A stretch of 64,000 nt of DNA, taken from positions 62,001 to 126,000 of the forward strand of contig NZ_JACHNU010000008.1 of NCBI RefSeq assembly GCF_014199525.1. The letters are read 5' to 3'. A program made the position numbers and the translations under genes. Positions 60,405 to 64,000 of the stretch are shown one piece after another (position 1 is the first letter of the stretch; every line of letters starts with the position of its first letter). The DNA comes from Conexibacter arvalis. Its GTDB lineage: Bacteria > Actinomycetota > Thermoleophilia > Solirubrobacterales > Solirubrobacteraceae. A model generated the notes under the pieces. It made no database searches. It saw only the letters and a program-made list of their open reading frames with translations, and was not told the origin of the DNA.

Positions 60405-60481
60405 GCCATCGACGTGGTTCGACTCCCGCCCCGCACCACCTCCCCGATCCGCCACGTTCAGCGTGCCCACCCCCGTATGAG

Positions 60482-60518
60482 GTGCGATTTCTGGTCGCTC
60501 AGCGACCAGAAATCGCAC
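60482..60518. repeat. Perfect 37-base palindrome in the murC-ftsQ gap
   Basis: GTGCGATTTCTGGTCGCT (60482-60499) is followed by one base and then its exact reverse complement (60501-60518). The 18-bp arms have no mismatch and are less GC-rich than the surroundings. It lies in the 171-base gap between murC and ftsQ, 78 bases before the ftsQ start. It could be a repetitive extragenic palindrome, an operator or a terminator. Nothing else is recognised in the gap. Confidence 0.8.
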
Positions 60519-60575
60519 GTCATCGGTGCGGGCGGCGCGGGCGGCGCGGGCGGCGTGCGGCGGGGCCGGGCGCGG

Positions 60576-61928
60576 TCAGGCGACGAGGCGGCGGCCGAGC
60601 GCGTCGACGTCGCCGGCGCCCATCGCGAGGCAGAGGTCGCCGGGGCGCAGCTGGGCGCGCAGGAACCGCTCGGCGTCGTCGAAGCCGGGCAGCCACGCCA
60701 CGCCGGCCCGCGGCGGGTGGGGAGCGTCGGCGGCGGCGGCCGCGACGAGCCGGCCGCTGACGCCCGGGAACGCCTCGGCGCGTTCGCGCGCCGGGTAGAT
60801 CCCGAGCACGACGACGAGGTCGGCCGCGGCGAGCGCGGCGCCGAATTCGCGCGCGAGCGCGCGCGTGCGCGAGAAGAGGTGCGGCTGGAAGCAGACGACG
60901 ACGCGCGCCGGGTCGAGCGTGCGCGCCGCGGCGATCGTCGCCGCGACCTCGGTCGGGTGGTGGGCGTAGTCGTCGTAGACGACCGCGCCGGAGGCGGTCG
61001 TGCCGAGCAGCTCGAAGCGGCGCGCGGCGCCTCTGAAGTCGGCGAGCGCGGCCGCGGCGCGTGCGGGGTCGGCGCCCGCGAGGCGCGCGGCCTCCAGCGC
61101 GGCGGCGGCGTTGAGCGCGTTGTGCGCGCCGGGGACGGTCAGGTGGACGTCGTGCCCGCGCCAGCCGAAGCGGATCCCGCTCGGGTCGAGCAGCGGCTCC
61201 GGCACGTCGTATGGCACGACCGCCCCCGCGCCACCCGGCGCGAGCGCGACGAGCTCGGGGCGGTTCCAGACGACGATCCCCTCGGCCGCTCTGGCGAGGA
61301 AGGCGCGGAAGGTCTCGTCGACGTCGAGCCGGGAGCCGTAGGTGCTGTGGTGGTCGAGCTCCGCGTTGGTCAGCACGGCGACGTCGGGATGGAGTCTCAG
61401 CAGCGAGCGGTCCGACTCGTCGGCCTCGACGACGACCCACTCGCCGCTCCCCCACCCGGCGTTCGAGCCGGTCGAGCGGACGGCGCCGCCGACGAGGTAG
61501 CCGGGATCGAGCCCGCAGCCGCGCAGCACGTGGACGACCATCGACGAGGTCGTCGTCTTGCCGTGCGTGCCGGTGACCGCGATGCAGCGTCTGCCCGGCA
61601 GCGCGGTGATCTCGCCGAGCAGGTCGGCGCGGTGCAGCTCGGCCAGGCCGCGCTCGCGGCCGGCCGCCCGCTCCGGGTTCTCCGGCGGCACCGCCGTCGA
61701 GTAGACGATCTCGACCCCGTCGCCGGCCGGCACGTTGGCGGCGTCGTGGCCGACGGCGACGGTCGCCCCGCCCTCGCGCAGCGTCGCCACCGTCGCCGAG
61801 TCGGCGCGGTCGGATCCGGTGACCTCGGCGCCGAGCGCCCCGGCGACCAGCGCCAGCCCGCTCATCCCGGCGCCGCCGATCCCGATGAAGTGGAGCCGGC
61901 GGCCGGCCCAGGGTCGTTCGTCCGTCAC
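60576..61928 (-). CDS. murC: UDP-N-acetylmuramate--L-alanine ligase
   Basis: A 450-residue Mur ligase that adds L-alanine to UDP-MurNAc in peptidoglycan synthesis. Parts: an N-terminal Rossmann domain HFIGIGGAGMSGLALVA, a central ATP domain with the P-loop CIAVTGTHGKTTTSSM, EADESDRSLL and NAELDHHSTYG, and a C-terminal domain with VYDDYAHHPTEVAATI. All catalytic motifs are intact. It starts at a GTG (TDERPWAG). murG and murB are not adjacent: a two-component system lies upstream and ftsQ follows. Confidence 0.96.
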   Translation of the reverse strand: MTDERPWAGRRLHFIGIGGAGMSGLALVAGALGAEVTGSDRADSATVATLREGGATVAVGHDAANVPAGDGVEIVYSTAVPPENPERAAGRERGLAELHRADLLGEITALPGRRCIAVTGTHGKTTTSSMVVHVLRGCGLDPGYLVGGAVRSTGSNAGWGSGEWVVVEADESDRSLLRLHPDVAVLTNAELDHHSTYGSRLDVDETFRAFLARAAEGIVVWNRPELVALAPGGAGAVVPYDVPEPLLDPSGIRFGWRGHDVHLTVPGAHNALNAAAALEAARLAGADPARAAAALADFRGAARRFELLGTTASGAVVYDDYAHHPTEVAATIAAARTLDPARVVVCFQPHLFSRTRALAREFGAALAAADLVVVLGIYPARERAEAFPGVSGRLVAAAAADAPHPPRAGVAWLPGFDDAERFLRAQLRPGDLCLAMGAGDVDALGRRLVA

Positions 61929-61940
61929 GGCGGGAGACCC

Positions 61941-61961
61941 TAGCGGGCCGCCCCGCCGCTA
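61941..61961 (-). terminator. Hairpin at the end of the DesR-like regulator gene
   Basis: TAGCGG and CCGCTA pair over a 9-base loop; the stem includes the regulator's stop codon. It lies 13 bases upstream of the murC start and may separate the two units. Confidence 0.4.
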
Positions 61962-62621
61962 CGCCTCCCCGGCGCCGAGGAAGGCGAGCACCGCGAGCAC
62001 GCGGCGGTGGTCGTCGTCGGTCGCCGGCAGGTCGAGCTTGGCGAAGATGTTGGAGACGTGCTTCTCGACGGCGCCGGGCGTGACGACCATCGCGCGCGCG
62101 ATCGCGGCGTTGGTCTTGCCCTCCGCCATCAGCTCCAGCGCCTCGCGCTCGCGCGGGGTGAGGCCGCCGAGCTTGCCGCCGCGCTCGCCGGCGTGGCGGC
62201 TGCGGACCAGCTCCGCGACGACCTCGCGGTCGAGCGCCGTGCCGCCGGAGGCGACCCGCTCGAGCGCGTCGACGAAGGTCCTCACCTCGCCGACCCGCTC
62301 CTTCAGCAGATAGCCGATGCCGCCGTCGCCGGAGGCGAGCAGCTCGGAGGTGTAGACCGGCTCGACGTACTGGGAGAGGATCAGGATCGCCAGCTCGGGG
62401 TGGCGTCTGCGCGCCTCGATCGCGGCGCGCACGCCCTCGTCGGTGAAGCTCGGCGGGAGCCGCACGTCGACGATCGCCAGGTCGGGCTTGTGGCCCTCGA
62501 CGATCCGCAGCAGCCCGTCGCCGTCCTCGGACTGGGCGACGACCTCGATCTCGCGCTCTCTCAGGAGCGCGACCAGGCCCTCGCGCAGGAGAGCGTTGTC
62601 CTCGGCGATCACAACCCGCAT
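61959..62621 (-). CDS. NarL/LuxR-family response regulator (DesR-like)
   Basis: A 220-residue regulator. The receiver has Glu7-Asp8, phosphoacceptor Asp52 (AIVDVRLPP) and Lys in YLLKERV. The C-terminal helix-turn-helix reads LTPREREALELMAEGKTNAAIARAMVVTPGAVEKHV. It overlaps the kinase gene by 13 bases. Same architecture as the regulator at 19146-19796. Its genomic partner on the other side of the kinase is a fatty acid desaturase, the same trio as Bacillus desK-desR-des. Confidence 0.92.
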   Translation of the reverse strand: MRVVIAEDNALLREGLVALLREREIEVVAQSEDGDGLLRIVEGHKPDLAIVDVRLPPSFTDEGVRAAIEARRRHPELAILILSQYVEPVYTSELLASGDGGIGYLLKERVGEVRTFVDALERVASGGTALDREVVAELVRSRHAGERGGKLGGLTPREREALELMAEGKTNAAIARAMVVTPGAVEKHVSNIFAKLDLPATDDDHRRVLAVLAFLGAGEA

Positions 62622-63712
62622 GGCAGCTCCGCACGAATAGCAGTTCCGACGCCGTCGGGGCTCGTCACCCGCAGCTGGCCGTCGAGCGCCTCGACGCGGC
62701 GGCGCAGCCCGGCGAGGCCGGTCGCGCTCGTGCCCGTCGAGCGATCGCGCTCCTCGGCGCCGCCCGGCCCGTCGTCGGCGATCTCGACGATCAGCGTCTC
62801 CTCACGCTCGGCGAGCGTCACGCGCGCCGACGCCGACGGCGCGTGCTTGGCGACGTTCGTCAGCGCCTCGGCGACGACGAAGTAGGCGGCCGTCTCGACG
62901 ACCGGCGACAGCCGCCGCTCCACCCGCGCGTCGACGTCGACCGGGATCGCCGAGCGCTGGCCGAGCGCCTCGACCGCCGCGACCAGCCCGCGGTCGGCGA
63001 GCACCGGCGGGGCGATCCCGCGCGCGAGGTCGCGCAGCTCCTTGATCGCGGCCCCCGCCTCGCCGCGCGCCTGGCGCACCAGCTCGGCGATCTCGGGCCG
63101 GTCCTCGAGCCGCTCCTCGGCGCGGCCGAGCTGCATCGAGAGGGCGACGAGGCGGGCCTGCGCGCCGTCGTGCAGGTCGCGCTCGATCCGCCGCAGCTCC
63201 GCGGCCTGCACGTCCAGCGCGCCGCGACGTGTGCGCGTCAGCACGTCGACGCGCTCGGACAGCTCGCGCTCGCGCAGCGACGGCAGCAGCCGCCGGTTGA
63301 CGATCAGCGCGTGGATGCCGAGCGCGGCGCCGAGGGCGGTGATCGGCCAGATCGGCCAGAAGTAGCCGCCGCCGGTCATCGCCCAGAGGATCAGCTCGAC
63401 GGCGACGATGAACACGGTCGCCTCGACGTGGAAGCCGAGCGGCCGCATGCGCCGCTCGAGCACGTCGACGCCGTGGCGGCCGAGCGCGTGGACGGCGACC
63501 GTCACGAGCAGGCCGAACCAGACCCACATCGGCCAGAAGTAGCCGGTGCCGGTCGCGAGCCACACGATCGTCACGAGCACGCCGACCATCGCGGCGATCG
63601 CGCCGTGGAGCGCCAGCGTGACCTCGTACTCGTCGTCGACGGCCGCTCTCGATCTGGTCATCGCAGGGAAGATCATGGCGGACAGGCTGGCAGCGGTGCG
63701 GGCCGCTTTCAT
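62609..63712 (-). CDS. NarL-type histidine kinase with 2TM membrane domain (DesK-like)
   Basis: A 367-residue sensor kinase. Four hydrophobic helices lie in residues 30-150: two pairs each resembling a 2TM unit, GAIAAMVGVLVTIVWLATGTGYFWPMW and TVFIVAVELILWAMTGGGYFWPIWP, with GYFWPxW repeated at their ends. HisKA_3 with LRRIERDLHDGAQARL follows, then an HATPase domain with EALTNVAKHAP and DDGPGG. There is no extracellular domain, which suits a membrane-thickness or temperature sensor. The start at 63712 is a compromise; GTG 63820 and ATG 63676 are alternatives. Confidence 0.88.
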   Translation of the reverse strand: MKAARTAASLSAMIFPAMTRSRAAVDDEYEVTLALHGAIAAMVGVLVTIVWLATGTGYFWPMWVWFGLLVTVAVHALGRHGVDVLERRMRPLGFHVEATVFIVAVELILWAMTGGGYFWPIWPITALGAALGIHALIVNRRLLPSLRERELSERVDVLTRTRRGALDVQAAELRRIERDLHDGAQARLVALSMQLGRAEERLEDRPEIAELVRQARGEAGAAIKELRDLARGIAPPVLADRGLVAAVEALGQRSAIPVDVDARVERRLSPVVETAAYFVVAEALTNVAKHAPSASARVTLAEREETLIVEIADDGPGGAEERDRSTGTSATGLAGLRRRVEALDGQLRVTSPDGVGTAIRAELPCGL

Positions 63713-63856
63713 TGGGGCGAGGGCCAGTTCCACGGCAGCGCGCACCCGGGCGCGGTCGGGGGTTAACCGCAGTGCCGTTCGCTTGACGGCATCATTCCGG
63801 CGACGGCGGCGTGCCTGCACGATCGACGTGTGTTCAACGAGACGAGGGATCGATCG

Positions 63857-64000
63857 ATGCAGAGACCCGACGCGCGGAGGCCCGGCGCGCCGACAGCCCG
63901 CAACCCGTGGCGCGACGAGATCGCGCCGTACGCCGTTCCCGACCGGCGGCGGAGCATGCTCGATCTCGCCACCTCCGTGCTCCCCTACCTGCTGCTGTGG
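63857..64000 (+). CDS. Fatty acid desaturase, 5' end only
   Basis: The first 48 codons of a gene that continues beyond the window. The peptide NPWRDEIAPYAVPDRRRSML, followed by DLATSVLPYLLLW, matches the start of membrane fatty acid desaturases of the DesA/omega-6 type, where a soluble N-terminus leads into the first membrane helix. The diagnostic His boxes lie outside the window. It is divergent from a DesK-like kinase and DesR-like regulator, which supports the assignment. A TTGACG hexamer at 63783-63788 could be part of its promoter. Confidence 0.65.
   Translation, partial: MQRPDARRPGAPTARNPWRDEIAPYAVPDRRRSMLDLATSVLPYLLLW

Noticed and set aside
60482-60760. Short frames starting MRFLVA on both strands at the palindrome
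   Set aside because: The identical starts on both strands arise from the palindrome itself; neither frame has family similarity beyond it.
1-64000. tRNA, rRNA, insertion sequences, prophage genes or integrase attachment sites
   Set aside because: No cloverleaf-like sequence with CCA-type ends, no transposase or integrase motifs and no long direct or terminal repeats were found in the intergenic gaps, all of which are below about 210 bases.

Overview
The window is a gene-dense stretch of very GC-rich chromosome (third codon positions almost always G or C) from a free-living bacterium, most likely an actinobacterium. The order metK, priA, def, fmt, rsmB, rpe, ribD, ribE, ribBA, ribH is the actinobacterial arrangement known from Mycobacterium, and it continues into rpmB, fakA, recG, rsmD, coaD and a SepIVA-like gene. 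A deep-branching lineage such as Thermoleophilia (Conexibacter/Solirubrobacter relatives) would fit; this is inference from gene content and base composition, not from a marker-gene search. I see no tRNA, rRNA, CRISPR array, insertion sequence or prophage, and no gene-free gap over 300 bases.

Layout. 1-9969: acylphosphatase, then a leftward housekeeping block of sepIVA-like, coaD, rsmD, recG, fakA, rpmB and the riboflavin operon ribD-ribE-ribBA-ribH. 9991-21963: an accessory block with a PMT-type glycosyltransferase, a GT2 glycosyltransferase, a methyltransferase, a flippase, a FitA/VapC-type toxin-antitoxin pair, a MacB-like ABC exporter and a NarL/LuxR two-component system with a third, receiver-only protein. 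22087-31913: rpe, a zinc-ribbon protein, rsmB, then inserted cytochrome bd genes cydAB on the other strand, then fmt, def, priA and a GNAT acetyltransferase. 31988-33712: a PH-domain membrane protein and a Fic protein. 33838-43259: a long leftward series aroF-tyrA-aroA-cmk-[AbrB/PIN module]-der-DUF3352-metK, headed by a 35-codon aromatic-rich reading frame that looks like an attenuator leader peptide. 43265-51588: glutaredoxin-like protein, hisC, recQ, aroH, a HAD phosphatase, rluB, rlmN, scpB, scpA. 51644-58056: ECF sigma factor with membrane partner, trpS, TetR and cytochrome P450 around a shared palindrome, gcvT-gcvH. 58131-61928: ftsZ, ftsQ, murC. 61959-64000: a DesK/DesR-like two-component system divergent from the start of a fatty acid desaturase gene that runs off the window.

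Functional themes. Shikimate and Tyr/Phe synthesis is concentrated here (aroF, tyrA, aroA, hisC, aroH). The leader-peptide candidate sits exactly upstream of the DAHP synthase that controls entry to this pathway. Many genes are translationally coupled by ATGA/GTGA overlaps. Several single genes appear to be leaderless, with a TANNNT -10 element 6-8 bases before the start codon. Hairpins without clear U-tracts close most transcription units.
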